DNA of 40,103 bases from Dehalococcoidia bacterium. Lineage in GTDB: Bacteria; Chloroflexota; Dehalococcoidia; Lucifugimonadales; GCA-2717565. The translations under genes were made by a program, and so were the position numbers. Each line of letters opens with the position of its first letter. Position 1 is the first letter of the stretch. Shown here one piece after another: positions 8,227 through 16,296 of the stretch. The stretch covers positions 1-40,103 of the forward strand of contig SHYH01000008.1 in assembly GCA_009692865.1 (NCBI GenBank), read 5' to 3'. The notes beneath the pieces are model-generated. The model searched no databases. It saw nothing but the letters and a program-made list of their open reading frames with translations, and was not told the origin of the DNA.

Positions 8227-11200
8227 TTACCCACCAGTCCGCTTCGCCCCCAGGGTCACCTCTTCGCCCTCCAGGGTCAGGGCCTCTGTGAAGGCCCCGG
8301 CTGGGGGGACGCCCTCAACGAGCCGCTCCGCCAGGGTCTCCTGCTGGATGTAGTCGGCGAACCGCTCCACCACTTGCCGGACACGGGCAGAGCCGCCGTA
8401 CCAGAGGGTGATGCGGTCTGCGATGTCGAAGCCCGCCTCGCGGCGCAGGTTCTGGACCCGGTGCACCAGCTCCCGGGCCAGGCCCTCCTCCAGCAACTCC
8501 GGCGTAAGGGTTGTCTCCAGGGCCACCAGGTAGCCTCCCTCCTGAGCCACCGCAAAGCCATGTCCCTCTTGGGACTCCACCAGCAGGTCGTCGGGCTGAA
8601 GGTGCAGCCCGTCGATCTCCACCGTGTCTCCGGCCCGCACCCTGCGCGCAATGGCTGATGCGTCCTCCTGAGCCAAGGCTCTGGCCAGTTGGGGCGTGCG
8701 GGACCCGTAGCGGGGGCCCGCCACGGCCTGGTTCAGGCGCACCCGGAACTGCAGCACCTGCTCCTCCTCCTCCAGAAGGGCCAGTTCTGAAACGTTCAGT
8801 TCGTCAGATACCTGGTCCGCCACCCTTTGGAGGAGTGCTTCCTCATCCCGTGTGCGGGGCTTCACCCAGACTCGGCGCAAGGGCTGCCGCACCTTCACCT
8901 TGGCCTTGCTGCGGGCGGCTCGGCCCAGGGAGGCGATCTGTATGGCCAGGGCGGTGGCCTTGACCAGCTCCTCGTCCACCAGAGACGGGTCTGCCTTGGG
9001 CCAAGGGGAGAGGTGGACGCTGTCGAGCGCCTGAGGGTCTACCGAGCGCACCAGGTTCTGGTACATCGCCTCGGCCAGGAAGGGCGTGAAGGGGGCCATG
9101 AGGTGGGCCACGGTCACCATGCACTGGTAGAGGGTGGCGTAGGCTGATGCCTTATCGGCGTCGTTCCCGCTCTTCCAGAAGCGGCGTCGGCTGCGGCGGA
9201 CGTACCAGTTGGACATCTCCTCCGTGAACTCCTCGATGCGGCGTCCTGCATCTGTGGGGTTGTACTCGTCCAGGAGGGCGGTCACCTCGGTCACCAGCGT
9301 GTTCAGGCGACTGAGGGCCCACCGGTCCAGGTTCGAGGTGGGCTGGGCTGCCTGGGCGGCCTTGGGGTCGTAGCCGTCCAGGTTGGCGTAGGTGACGAAG
9401 AAGCTGTAGGTGTTCCAGAGGGTCAGGAAGAATCGACGCACCGTCTCGCCCACCAGTGGAGAGGAGAAGCGGCGGGCGTTGCCAGGCGCAGTGGCGGTAT
9501 ACAGATACCACCGCAGGGGGTCTGCCCCGTGGGCGCGGATCACCTCCCAGGGGTTCACCACGTTGCCCCGGCTCTTGCTCATCTTCTCGCCCTGCTCGTC
9601 CAGAATCAGCCCCAGGCAGATGACGTTGCGGTAGCTCGGCTCGCCGATGATGAGGGTGGACAGGGCGTGAAGGGTGTAGAACCAGCCCCGGGTCTGGTCC
9701 ACGGCCTCGCAGATGTAGTCGGCGGGGAAGAGATGCTGCTCCCTTAGCTCCTTGAAATCGCCGTCGGACATGACATGGGCCTGGGCGAAGGGCATAGCAC
9801 CGGAGTCAAACCAGGCGTCCATGACGTCCGGGATGCGGCGCATGGCGCCACCGCACTGGGTGCAGCGGAGGACGACCGCGTCTATGAACGGCCGGTGCAG
9901 GTCTGGGAGCGCTGCGGCGTTATCTTCCTGTATCCGGAGGCCTTGCAGCTCCTCCACGCTGCCAACGCAGTCAAGGTGCTGTGGGTCCCTTTCGCACCGC
10001 CAGACCGGCATGGGAGTCCCCCAATACCGCTCCCGGGACAAGGCCCAGTCAACGTTGCCCCGAAGCCATTCGCCGAACCGTCCCTCTTTGACGTGCTCCG
10101 GATACCAGTTGATCTCCTGGTTGCCGGAGATAAGCCTATCTTTCACATTGGTGGTCCTGATGTACCAGGATGACTTGGCGTAGTAGAGCAACGGCGTGTT
10201 GCAGCGCCAGCAGAAGGGGTAGGTGTGACGGATGACCTCGCGTTTATAGAGGAGGCCACGCTGGTGGAGGTCTTGCATGATGTCCTCGTCGGCCTCTTTG
10301 ACGAACTTACCTGAGCCTGGCAGCCCTTCCTTGGCAAGGTTGCCCTGAAGGTCAACGGTGTGGAGCGTGGGCAGGGAGTAGGCGCGTCCCAATTCCATAT
10401 CCTCTGCGCCGTAGGCGGGGGCGATGTGCACGACGCCCGTGCCGTCCTCCATAGATACGAAGTCGGCTGGAACAACGTGGTGAAGGTAGCCGGCTAGAGC
10501 GGTAGGGTAGAGGGGATTGTAGAAGAGGCCATGCAAATCGCTGCCCTTCATGGAACAGATTTCCGCCCAGTCTGGGCCAAGCACGGCGTCTTTCCGTGCC
10601 TTCGCAATGATCAGGCGTTCCTGCACCTTCCCGAGGGGAGCCTGAACAAGCGCGTACTCCTCATCGGGATTCACGGCCAGAGCCACGTTGGCCGTCAACG
10701 TCCACGGGGTGGTCGTCCAGGCCAGAATACACGGCCTTTCCTCTTCCCAAACACCTCTTCTGTAGCCCAAGGGAGCAAGGGCAAACCCAGTGCCCCCAGA
10801 ACCAGTACCCTGAATGTCGGAAAGCCTGAAGCGCACAAACGCAGACGGGTCGGGGGTGTTCTCCTGGTAGCCCAGGGCCACCTCGTGGGAGCTGAGGCTG
10901 GTCACGCACCGTGGGCAATGGGGTGTCACCCGGAAGCCTTCGTACAGCAGGTCACGCTCCCAAAGCCGCTTGATGATCCACCAGCAGCTCTCCATGTAGT
11001 CCCTGTCCAGGGTGACGTACGGGTGCTTCATGTCTACCCAGTAGCCCACCCGCTCAGTCAGGGCCTCCCACTCTTGAACGTAACGAAACACACTCTCCCG
11101 GCAGCGGGCGTTGAAGGCCTCGATGCCGTACTCCTCGACCTGCTGCTTGGTGGTGATACCCAGCTCCTTCTCCACCTCCAGCTCCACCGGCAGGCCATGG

Positions 11201-11463
11201 GTGTCCCAGCCCCCTTTGCGAATGGGGCGATACCCCTGCATGGCCTTGTAGCGGGGGATGATGTCCTTGAACACCCTGGAGAGAACGTGGTGGATGCCCG
11301 GGTTGCCGTTGGCCGTGGGCGGGCCGTCGAAGAGCATGAAGGTGGGGGCATCGGCGGGCTTCTCCTCCTCGCTGCGGCGCTGGATGTCCCGCTCCCTCCA
11401 GAGCTGCAGGACCTCCTCTTCGAGCAGGGCGAAGTTGACTCGGCTGGATACGGGTTTGAACAT
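8227..11463 (-). CDS. ileS: isoleucine--tRNA ligase
   Basis: A 1078-residue class I synthetase that charges tRNA-Ile. The HIGH-type motif is GIHHV after the substrate-binding stretch FMLFDGPPTANG; the signature KMSKS is in GEKMSKSRGNVVNPWEV. Cys pairs CPRC, CWRC and CTQC likely bind zinc. Length and the DTHGLPVELEVEKELGI region fit the long, eukaryote-like (type 2) IleRS, a class known for mupirocin tolerance; the typing is inference. The frame is open far upstream to 12057, but ATG 11463 is right: homology begins there, AAGGCGGT lies 7 bases ahead, and a good promoter sits just before. It is transcribed alone, divergently from the CsoR-type gene. Confidence 0.96.
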   Translation of the reverse strand: MFKPVSSRVNFALLEEEVLQLWRERDIQRRSEEEKPADAPTFMLFDGPPTANGNPGIHHVLSRVFKDIIPRYKAMQGYRPIRKGGWDTHGLPVELEVEKELGITTKQQVEEYGIEAFNARCRESVFRYVQEWEALTERVGYWVDMKHPYVTLDRDYMESCWWIIKRLWERDLLYEGFRVTPHCPRCVTSLSSHEVALGYQENTPDPSAFVRFRLSDIQGTGSGGTGFALAPLGYRRGVWEEERPCILAWTTTPWTLTANVALAVNPDEEYALVQAPLGKVQERLIIAKARKDAVLGPDWAEICSMKGSDLHGLFYNPLYPTALAGYLHHVVPADFVSMEDGTGVVHIAPAYGAEDMELGRAYSLPTLHTVDLQGNLAKEGLPGSGKFVKEADEDIMQDLHQRGLLYKREVIRHTYPFCWRCNTPLLYYAKSSWYIRTTNVKDRLISGNQEINWYPEHVKEGRFGEWLRGNVDWALSRERYWGTPMPVWRCERDPQHLDCVGSVEELQGLRIQEDNAAALPDLHRPFIDAVVLRCTQCGGAMRRIPDVMDAWFDSGAMPFAQAHVMSDGDFKELREQHLFPADYICEAVDQTRGWFYTLHALSTLIIGEPSYRNVICLGLILDEQGEKMSKSRGNVVNPWEVIRAHGADPLRWYLYTATAPGNARRFSSPLVGETVRRFFLTLWNTYSFFVTYANLDGYDPKAAQAAQPTSNLDRWALSRLNTLVTEVTALLDEYNPTDAGRRIEEFTEEMSNWYVRRSRRRFWKSGNDADKASAYATLYQCMVTVAHLMAPFTPFLAEAMYQNLVRSVDPQALDSVHLSPWPKADPSLVDEELVKATALAIQIASLGRAARSKAKVKVRQPLRRVWVKPRTRDEEALLQRVADQVSDELNVSELALLEEEEQVLQFRVRLNQAVAGPRYGSRTPQLARALAQEDASAIARRVRAGDTVEIDGLHLQPDDLLVESQEGHGFAVAQEGGYLVALETTLTPELLEEGLARELVHRVQNLRREAGFDIADRITLWYGGSARVRQVVERFADYIQQETLAERLVEGVPPAGAFTEALTLEGEEVTLGAKRTGG

Positions 11464-11487
11464 ATGCTGCACCGCCTTAATGGCACT

Positions 11488-11516
11488 AGAGTACGGAGGA
11501 TGCTCAAGGGTGTCAA
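11488..11516 (-). promoter_or_regulatory. ileS promoter
   Basis: On the minus strand, a perfect TTGACA (11511-11516), 17-bp spacer and TACTCT (11488-11493). Transcription would start about 18 bases before the ileS ATG, too short a leader for a T-box. Confidence 0.6.
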
Positions 11517-11560
11517 GAGGAGGGCTACTGCTCAGGAACTGGCACCAATCCCTATCTGCA

Positions 11561-11607
11561 CCGCACCCTTCAGGGTGCGGCATTATGCCCCCGCCTTCAG
11601 GCGGGGG
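11561..11607. repeat. two adjacent REP-like hairpins with TTCA loops
   Basis: CCGCACCC-TTCA-GGGTGCGG (11561-11580) and CCCCCGCC-TTCA-GGCGGGGG (11588-11607): two perfect 8-bp stems with the same loop, 7 bases apart. They lie upstream of the ileS promoter in the divergent ileS/csoR spacer and have no U tract. Confidence 0.7.
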
Positions 11608-11685
11608 TACGGGAAAACCCTGTTGAGATAGAACCTCCGCCCGTAGAAGGTGACAAGCTGCGCCCAGCGTGATACTTTGGGAGTG

Positions 11686-11702
11686 TTGGGGAATATACCC
11701 AA
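11686..11702. promoter_or_regulatory. candidate autoregulatory operator of the CsoR-type repressor
   Basis: TTGGG-N7-CCCAA, a perfect 5-bp inverted repeat ending 25 bases before the repressor ATG. Its centre contains a -10-like TATACC (11694-11699), so a bound repressor would cover the promoter. G/C-tract dyads are usual for CsoR/RcnR regulators. No good -35 is visible. Confidence 0.35.
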
Positions 11703-11727
11703 GACCAGACCCAGGCGAGGTGTTGCT

Positions 11728-12039
11728 ATGACTTCGAAAAGGCTCCCCGTTGTGGACCTTTCCATCTACCTGACCCCCGAGTTGGAGGAGGACCTCAAAA
11801 ATCGCCTCAGCCGCATCGAGGGCCACGTCCGTGGCGTCAAGAATATGCTGGCCGAGCACCGCGACTGCGACGACATCCTCACCCAGGTGGCGGGAGTCCA
11901 GGCCGCCACGCGACAGGTGGCCATCCTCCTCCTGGAGGGGCACCTGGAGACCTGCGTCGCCGAGGCTATGCGCATCGGCGGCAACGGGAGCCCTGCCGTA
12001 AGCCGGTTCAAGGAGAGCCTGGCCCGGGTCCTGAAGTAG
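11728..12039 (+). CDS. CsoR/FrmR-family metal-sensing transcriptional repressor
   Basis: A 103-residue all-helical DUF156 (CsoR/RcnR/FrmR) regulator. Cys47, His72 and Cys76 have the same 25- and 4-residue spacing as the Cu(I) ligands of CsoR, so copper or another soft metal is the likeliest signal; a thiol/persulfide sensor of the same fold is the alternative. The helix with RIEGHVRGVKNM is the conserved family core. ATG 11728 has GAGG seven bases upstream; the frame is open back to 11650 but without family homology. No copper ATPase or chaperone lies beside it, so targets other than its own promoter are unknown. Confidence 0.9.
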   Translation: MTSKRLPVVDLSIYLTPELEEDLKNRLSRIEGHVRGVKNMLAEHRDCDDILTQVAGVQAATRQVAILLLEGHLETCVAEAMRIGGNGSPAVSRFKESLARVLK

Positions 12040-12118
12040 CACACTCCAGGTTCCCACTGTCCAGCGAGACGCCAGCCCTCTTTACAAGCCGGCGTTTCTT
12101 GTTTTGAGGAGGAAAACG

Positions 12119-12230
12119 TGGGGCAGGCTCGCCCACATCCACGCCCCGGCTATCGAGGCCTCTGCACTCTACCTGAGCGTTTGCCCTGAGTCACCGATCG
12201 TAGCGTGGGTCCAGGGCACGCCCTGGTGGG
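12119..12230. repeat. dispersed repeat pair before the RNA methyltransferase gene
   Basis: A GGCTCGCCCACATCCACG stretch begins at 12127 and CGTAGCGTGGGTCCAGGGCACGCCCTGG begins at 12199. The second recurs at 20302-20329, and both parts recur inside the DUF2298 gene (4814-4861). A shorter relative, GGGTGCAGGGCAAGCC, is at 8203-8218. Confidence 0.6.
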
Positions 12231-12236
12231 ATGCGG

Positions 12237-12242
12237 TATAGT
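12237..12242 (+). promoter_or_regulatory. -10 element for a probably leaderless mRNA
   Basis: TATAGT ends 7 bases before ATG 12250, so a normal start point would coincide with the start codon. No Shine-Dalgarno sequence lies between them. No -35 is recognisable, because the upstream bases belong to the repeat. Confidence 0.35.
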
Positions 12243-12249
12243 AGTGCTC

Positions 12250-13470
12250 ATGAGCACCGAACAGAAGGAACCCCGGCACCAGGCCACCCTCCAAGAAGAA
12301 CCGCAGCGCCTCACCGTCGCCCTGGTGGGAATGGGCAAGCAGGGCGAGGCTCTGGCTTACTACCAGGGTGAGCCGCTTCTGGTCCTGGGAGGCATCCCCG
12401 GCGAAGAGGTGGTGGTAGAGGTCCTGAGGACCCGTCGGGCCAGGGCCGCCCAGGTGGTCCAGGTGCTCAAGCCCTCTCCCCATCGGGTAACACCGCCCTG
12501 CCCTTATTATGGCCCCTGCACCGGCTGCCAGTGGCAACACATCGCCTATGAGCACCAGTTGGAGCTCAAGCGCCAGCGGCTTCAACGGGAGTTCGATCGT
12601 GCGCCCGAGATCGGCCCCGTCGCCGTCCAGCCGACGCTTCCCGCCCCTGAGCCCTACAACTATCGCAACCACGCCAGGTTCACCATCAAGAGAGGAGCCC
12701 TGGGCTTTGTCAACCGGTTCACCCGACGCTTCCTCAGCGTGGAGCAGTGCCTGCTCATGCACCCGTGGATTAACGAGGCCCTGGCCCAGCTTCAAGACCG
12801 GTGCGAGGAGACCACCCAGATCTCCATCCGCTATGGCGAAAACACAGCCTCCTGGCTTATCCAACCCCGCCTGAAGCGGCCCGACATCTCCCTGGCCACA
12901 GGCCAGACCCACTACGAGGAAGCCCTGTTAGGGAACCGGTTCCGGGTCGCCGGCTCCTCCTTCTTTCAAGTCAACACGCGCCAGACAGAGCGGCTGGTGC
13001 AGTTGGTGGTGGACCGTCTCCGCCTTTCGGGGCAAGAGTTCCTGGTGGACGCCTACGCGGGTGTGGGGACGCTGGCCATCCTCCTGGCCCCCTATGCGCG
13101 GCGCGTCCTGGCTATTGAGGACTCGGCCTCGGCGGTGAGAGACGCCATCGCCAACGCCCACGGATTGGCCCAGGTGGAGTTCCTCCAGGCCAAGACGGAA
13201 GAGGCTCTTGGACAGCTTCCCGAGCGTCCGGACGCTGTGGTGTTGGACCCTCCGAGGGTGGGATGCCGCCCCGAGGCCCTGGAGGCCCTGAAGCGCCTGG
13301 CGCCCCGCCGGGTGGTGTACATCTCCTGCGATCCCGAGGCCCTCGTGAGGGACCTTCGTCAGCTTTGCCCGGACCCCTATCGTGTGGAGGAGGTCCAGCC
13401 CGTGGACATGTTTCCCCAGACCCATCACATCGAGGCCGTCGCTACCCTGGCCTTGCGCGAGGGGAGCTAG
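12250..13470 (+). CDS. RlmD/RumA-like RNA (uracil-C5-)-methyltransferase
   Basis: A 406-residue SAM-dependent enzyme of the TrmA/RlmD family, expected to make 5-methyluridine in 23S rRNA or tRNA. A TRAM-like N terminus is followed by an iron-sulfur motif with Cys84, Cys90, Cys93 and Cys167. The SAM-binding loop is VDAYAGVGT (~266-274), DPPR is at 333-336, and the catalytic Cys360 lies in SCDP, with the general-base Glu near HHIEAVATL. The Fe-S cluster fits RlmD/RlmCD rather than TrmA, but rRNA site specificity cannot be read from sequence. ATG 12250 starts the homology; the longer frame from 12205 is repeat DNA. Confidence 0.92.
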   Translation: MSTEQKEPRHQATLQEEPQRLTVALVGMGKQGEALAYYQGEPLLVLGGIPGEEVVVEVLRTRRARAAQVVQVLKPSPHRVTPPCPYYGPCTGCQWQHIAYEHQLELKRQRLQREFDRAPEIGPVAVQPTLPAPEPYNYRNHARFTIKRGALGFVNRFTRRFLSVEQCLLMHPWINEALAQLQDRCEETTQISIRYGENTASWLIQPRLKRPDISLATGQTHYEEALLGNRFRVAGSSFFQVNTRQTERLVQLVVDRLRLSGQEFLVDAYAGVGTLAILLAPYARRVLAIEDSASAVRDAIANAHGLAQVEFLQAKTEEALGQLPERPDAVVLDPPRVGCRPEALEALKRLAPRRVVYISCDPEALVRDLRQLCPDPYRVEEVQPVDMFPQTHHIEAVATLALREGS

Positions 13471-13542
13471 GACTGGATTGCGTAAGTCCACGCGCACAAG
13501 ATCCTGCCCTGCCCCGCTCACCCTGAGAGCGGGTGAGGGAAT

Positions 13543-13646
13543 TGTCATTGCGAGAACGTCCCCGCCCGTGGCAATCTGGGGCAGGGCCCCCTCATGTGCC
13601 GAGTCCGTGATTCCCTCACAGGCTCTGAGCCTGTCGAACCATGAAC
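13543..13646. repeat. partial TGTCATTGCGAG repeat joined to a GGCTC...GTCGAA unit
   Basis: TGTCATTGCGAG (13543-13554) followed by GTGGCAATCTGG matches the left half of the element at 31653-31775. The right inverted end is absent. An AGGCTCTGAGCCTGTCGAA palindrome of the 8070-8172 family follows. Together they fill most of the 230-bp gap before the MFS gene. Confidence 0.65.
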
Positions 13647-13700
13647 GGCTTCCTCTATCGCGCTTTTTTGCAAAGATGTGCTAGGAGCGGTGGCGGTCTC

Positions 13701-14954
13701 ATGAACCCTTCATCCATGCAGCCCGCTGGACAAACAGCCGTCAGCCCTTACCGGTGGGTGATCTTGGGTCTTCTTCTGCCTCTCAACATGGCCACTGGCC
13801 TCAACTTTCTGGCGCCCACCCCCCTGTTCCCCCTGATCATGGAGGACTACGGGCTCAACCGTGGGATCGTGAGCCTTCTGGTGGTGGCGGTTGCGGTTGT
13901 CTTTACGATCTTCCTCATCCCGGGAGGCCTCATCGTGGCAAAGCTGGGTCCCAGGAAGACCATCGTGATAGGGGGGTCCCTGGTGGCGGCAAGTGTCCTA
14001 ACGCCACTGGCCCCTAATTTCTGGGTCCTAGTAGCCTTGAGATTGGCCTTTGGCGTCGGCGCCAGCATTCTGTTTCCCTCCACCAGTGCGGTGGTGGTCC
14101 AGTGGTTTCGGCGCCAGGAGCTGCCGGTGGTCAACGGCCTCAACCTGGCGGGCCAGACCGGTGGAGTTGCCCTGGCCCTGTTTCTCAGCGTTCCTCTGGC
14201 CGACGCCCTGGGGTGGAGGTCGGCTCTTGGGGCCTTTGGGGCTATGGCCCTTCTGGGCACCGGGGCCTGGCTGCTCATGGGGCGCTCAAGCCCTGCCCAG
14301 TCCCGCCTGAGCAGGACGACTCCCTCCTTGGGAGAGGTGGTCCGGACCTTGAAAGGGAAAACGCCCCTGCTGCTGGCCTTCGCCACCGTGGGGCCCAACG
14401 CCCTGTTCATTGGCTTCAGCTCCTGGTTGCCCACCTACTACAACGAGGCCAAGGGGATACCCCTGGCCCAGGCCGGGCCCCTGGTGGGCCTGATCTCCCT
14501 GATAGGCATTGTCATGAACCCCCTGAGCGGCGTGCTCCATGCAAGGGTGGGCCTCCGCCGGCCCTTCCTGGCGCTGGCAGGGGTCCTCATCCCCCTGGCG
14601 GCCCTGGGAGCCATCCTGTTCCAAAACGTTGCGCTCCTGGCCGCCTCTGCCCTGATCCTGGGGGGCGCCTCGTGCCTCTTCCTCACGGCACTCCTGACCA
14701 TCCCCATGGAGCTCCCGGGGGTCACCTTGGAGAAGGTGGCGGTAGTGACGGCCGGTATCCTGACCCTGGGGAACGTCACCACCATCCTTTCGCCCCTCTT
14801 CGTCGGCATGATGACCGACGCCCTGGGCTCCTACCTCCCCAGCCTACTGATCCTGGCCCTCATGCCCATTACTCTCGTCATCGCGGCGGCCTTCTTGCCG
14901 GAGACGGGCCCTCGAGCTGCCAGAACGTCTGGCACTCCTGTCCCAGGCAGCTAG
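13701..14954 (+). CDS. major facilitator superfamily transporter
   Basis: A 417-residue integral membrane protein with about twelve hydrophobic helices in two halves. The MFS loop 2-3 motif appears as GGLIVAKLGPRKTIVIGG near residue 80, and again in the second half as GVLHARVGLRRPFLALAG. The general layout resembles the nitrate/nitrite-cyanate type of MFS proteins, but no substrate can be assigned. ATG 13701 (MNPSSM) was preferred over an upstream in-frame start at 13641, which lies within repeat DNA; AGGAGCGG is 10-15 bases upstream. It is a single gene, followed by a repeat. Confidence 0.88.
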   Translation: MNPSSMQPAGQTAVSPYRWVILGLLLPLNMATGLNFLAPTPLFPLIMEDYGLNRGIVSLLVVAVAVVFTIFLIPGGLIVAKLGPRKTIVIGGSLVAASVLTPLAPNFWVLVALRLAFGVGASILFPSTSAVVVQWFRRQELPVVNGLNLAGQTGGVALALFLSVPLADALGWRSALGAFGAMALLGTGAWLLMGRSSPAQSRLSRTTPSLGEVVRTLKGKTPLLLAFATVGPNALFIGFSSWLPTYYNEAKGIPLAQAGPLVGLISLIGIVMNPLSGVLHARVGLRRPFLALAGVLIPLAALGAILFQNVALLAASALILGGASCLFLTALLTIPMELPGVTLEKVAVVTAGILTLGNVTTILSPLFVGMMTDALGSYLPSLLILALMPITLVIAAAFLPETGPRAARTSGTPVPGS

Positions 14955-15000
14955 CAGGTGGGATGGTGTGTGGATGGAGGGCTAAAGGCCGCGGGGCAAT

Positions 15001-15108
15001 GGGAGTCCAGTCCCGACTCATCGGGATTGGCAGGGGTCTTCCCGACTTGTCGGGACAGATACAATTCCTACCCCCTTCCTGGCCAGGAAGGGGGTAGGGG
15101 GATGGTCG
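15001..15108. repeat. palindromic repeat A2, copy 1
   Basis: CCCGACTCATCGGG and CCCGACTTGTCGGG mini-palindromes, then CAGATA and a CCCCCTTCCTGGCCAGGAAGGGGG hairpin followed by AGGGGGATGGTCG. The same order is found at 23522-23626. It lies just ahead of maf. Confidence 0.75.
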
Positions 15109-15151
15109 AAAAAGCTCTTCATCATTTTGCTCGTGAAGGAATGGTAGGGAG

Positions 15152-15787
15152 ATGAAAAGGCTAGTCCTGGCGTCGGCGTCTCCCCGGCGGCGGGATCTCC
15201 TAGCCCTCCTGGGCCTTCCCTTTGAAGTGCGGATCGCTCCAGGGGAGGAGTCGAAGCCGCAGTCAGGCGAGCTTGCTGAAGGGTCGGTGCGGCGTCTGGC
15301 GCTGGAGAAGGCCCAGGCGGTGGCGAACAACTCAGGGGACGCCTTGGTGCTTGGGGCAGACACCCTGGTGGCCTTGAAGGGAGAGGTCCTGGGCAAGCCC
15401 GCAACGCCTGCCGCGGCCATCTCCATGTTGCAGCGCTTGCGAGGGAGGCGGCACCGCGTGATGACAGGCGTCGCCCTGGTTGATAGCCTCACAGGAAGTA
15501 CATGGGTGGACCACCGGGCCTCCACCGTGGCGATGAGACGCTACACCAGCGAGGAGATGCGCCGATACGTGGCCTCGAGCGAGCCGATGGACAAGGCGGG
15601 CGCCTACGCCGTGCAGGACCCCTCCTTTGCACCGGCGGAGCGAGTGGAGGGGTGCTTGCTCAATGTAGTGGGGCTTCCCCTCTGCCTAGTGGCGTTCATG
15701 CTGAGGCAGGCGGGCCTGAGCCCAGCGGTGAAGGAGAAGGAAGTGGCGGCCCGGTGTCCTGACTGCGCGCTAGTCAAGGGAGGGTAG
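15152..15787 (+). CDS. maf: Maf-like nucleoside triphosphate pyrophosphatase
   Basis: A 211-residue protein that hydrolyses dTTP/UTP or modified nucleotides to the monophosphate, a house-cleaning role often linked to septum formation. It starts with the family signature LASASPRR, keeps the GADTLV segment with its catalytic Asp, and has MDKAGAYAVQ and VVGLPL near the end. After the domain it carries a ~25-residue tail ending in CPDC, which most Maf proteins lack. The ATG follows GGTAGGGAG. The stop is 2 bases before the tatA-like gene, so the two are likely one transcript. Confidence 0.93.
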   Translation: MKRLVLASASPRRRDLLALLGLPFEVRIAPGEESKPQSGELAEGSVRRLALEKAQAVANNSGDALVLGADTLVALKGEVLGKPATPAAAISMLQRLRGRRHRVMTGVALVDSLTGSTWVDHRASTVAMRRYTSEEMRRYVASSEPMDKAGAYAVQDPSFAPAERVEGCLLNVVGLPLCLVAFMLRQAGLSPAVKEKEVAARCPDCALVKGG

Positions 15788-15789
15788 CC

Positions 15790-16083
15790 GTGTTCGGCAT
15801 GGGGTGGATGGAGATTCTCTTTATCCTGGTCATCGCCATGGTGTTCCTGGGGCCCGACAAGGTGGTGGATGCAGGCCGCATGCTGGGGAGAATGTTGGGG
15901 GAGATTCGCCGCAGCACCGATGAGGTGACCCGCACCCTCTCCCTGGACCAGGCGTTCCTGGGGGACGACCAGAGGGCCAAAGCGCCTCAGGCGCCGCCTC
16001 TTGCACCCGAGGGGAGCCAGCCGCGGGTCGAGGATGTCCCCCCAAAGGCGGTCCCCCCAGAGGCAAGCGAGAAGAACGGCTAG
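15790..16083 (+). CDS. TatA/TatB-like twin-arginine translocase component
   Basis: A 97-residue protein with one N-terminal membrane helix (GWMEILFILVIAMVFLG), the hinge LGPDKV, and an amphipathic helix (GRMLGRMLGEIRRSTDEVTRTL). This is the layout of TatA/TatB, which form the pore or receptor for folded, twin-arginine-tagged proteins. LGP at the hinge and the long Pro-rich tail are closer to TatB than to short TatA, but the split is uncertain. It starts at GTG 15790 with GGGAGGG upstream. No tatC is nearby. Confidence 0.85.
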   Translation: MFGMGWMEILFILVIAMVFLGPDKVVDAGRMLGRMLGEIRRSTDEVTRTLSLDQAFLGDDQRAKAPQAPPLAPEGSQPRVEDVPPKAVPPEASEKNG

Positions 16084-16152
16084 CCCCTGGGCGCCCTTTT
16101 GGCTATACTTCTTTTGGCGCTCCGCCGCAGCTCCGCCAATCACCAGGGCAGG

Positions 16153-16227
16153 GCCACCGTAGCTCAGTGGCAGAGCAGCTGTTTCGTAAACAGCAGGTCC
16201 TCGGTTCAAATCCGAGCGGTGGCTCCA
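16153..16227 (+). tRNA. tRNA-Thr (anticodon CGT)
   Basis: The acceptor GCCACCG pairs with CGGTGGC. The anticodon stem CTGTT/AACAG encloses TTCGTAA, giving anticodon CGT for the threonine codon ACG. The T arm has GGTTCAAATCC and the discriminator is T (16224), with CCA encoded at 16225-16227. A TATACT -10-like sequence lies about 45 bases upstream. Confidence 0.95.
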
Positions 16228-16296
16228 GACAACCACACCATCAGGGACGATCTCGTTACCCCTCCCCACGCCGACGACAACCCAGCAAGGTGAGGA

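Noticed and set aside
10531-11631. 366-residue plus-strand frame
   Set aside because: Antisense to ileS with no family features; ileS is certain.
11464-11727. T-box riboswitch upstream of ileS
   Set aside because: The conserved T-box sequence (AGGGTGGNACCGCG-like) is absent, and the likely promoter leaves only about 18 bases of leader. The hairpins here are REP-like and upstream of the promoter.
11464-12057. N-terminal extension of ileS
   Set aside because: The open frame continues upstream of 11463 but crosses the CsoR-type gene and repeats, and has no synthetase homology.
14102-15097. 331-residue frame overlapping the MFS gene
   Set aside because: Gly/Pro/Arg-rich shadow frame on the same strand as the real transporter.
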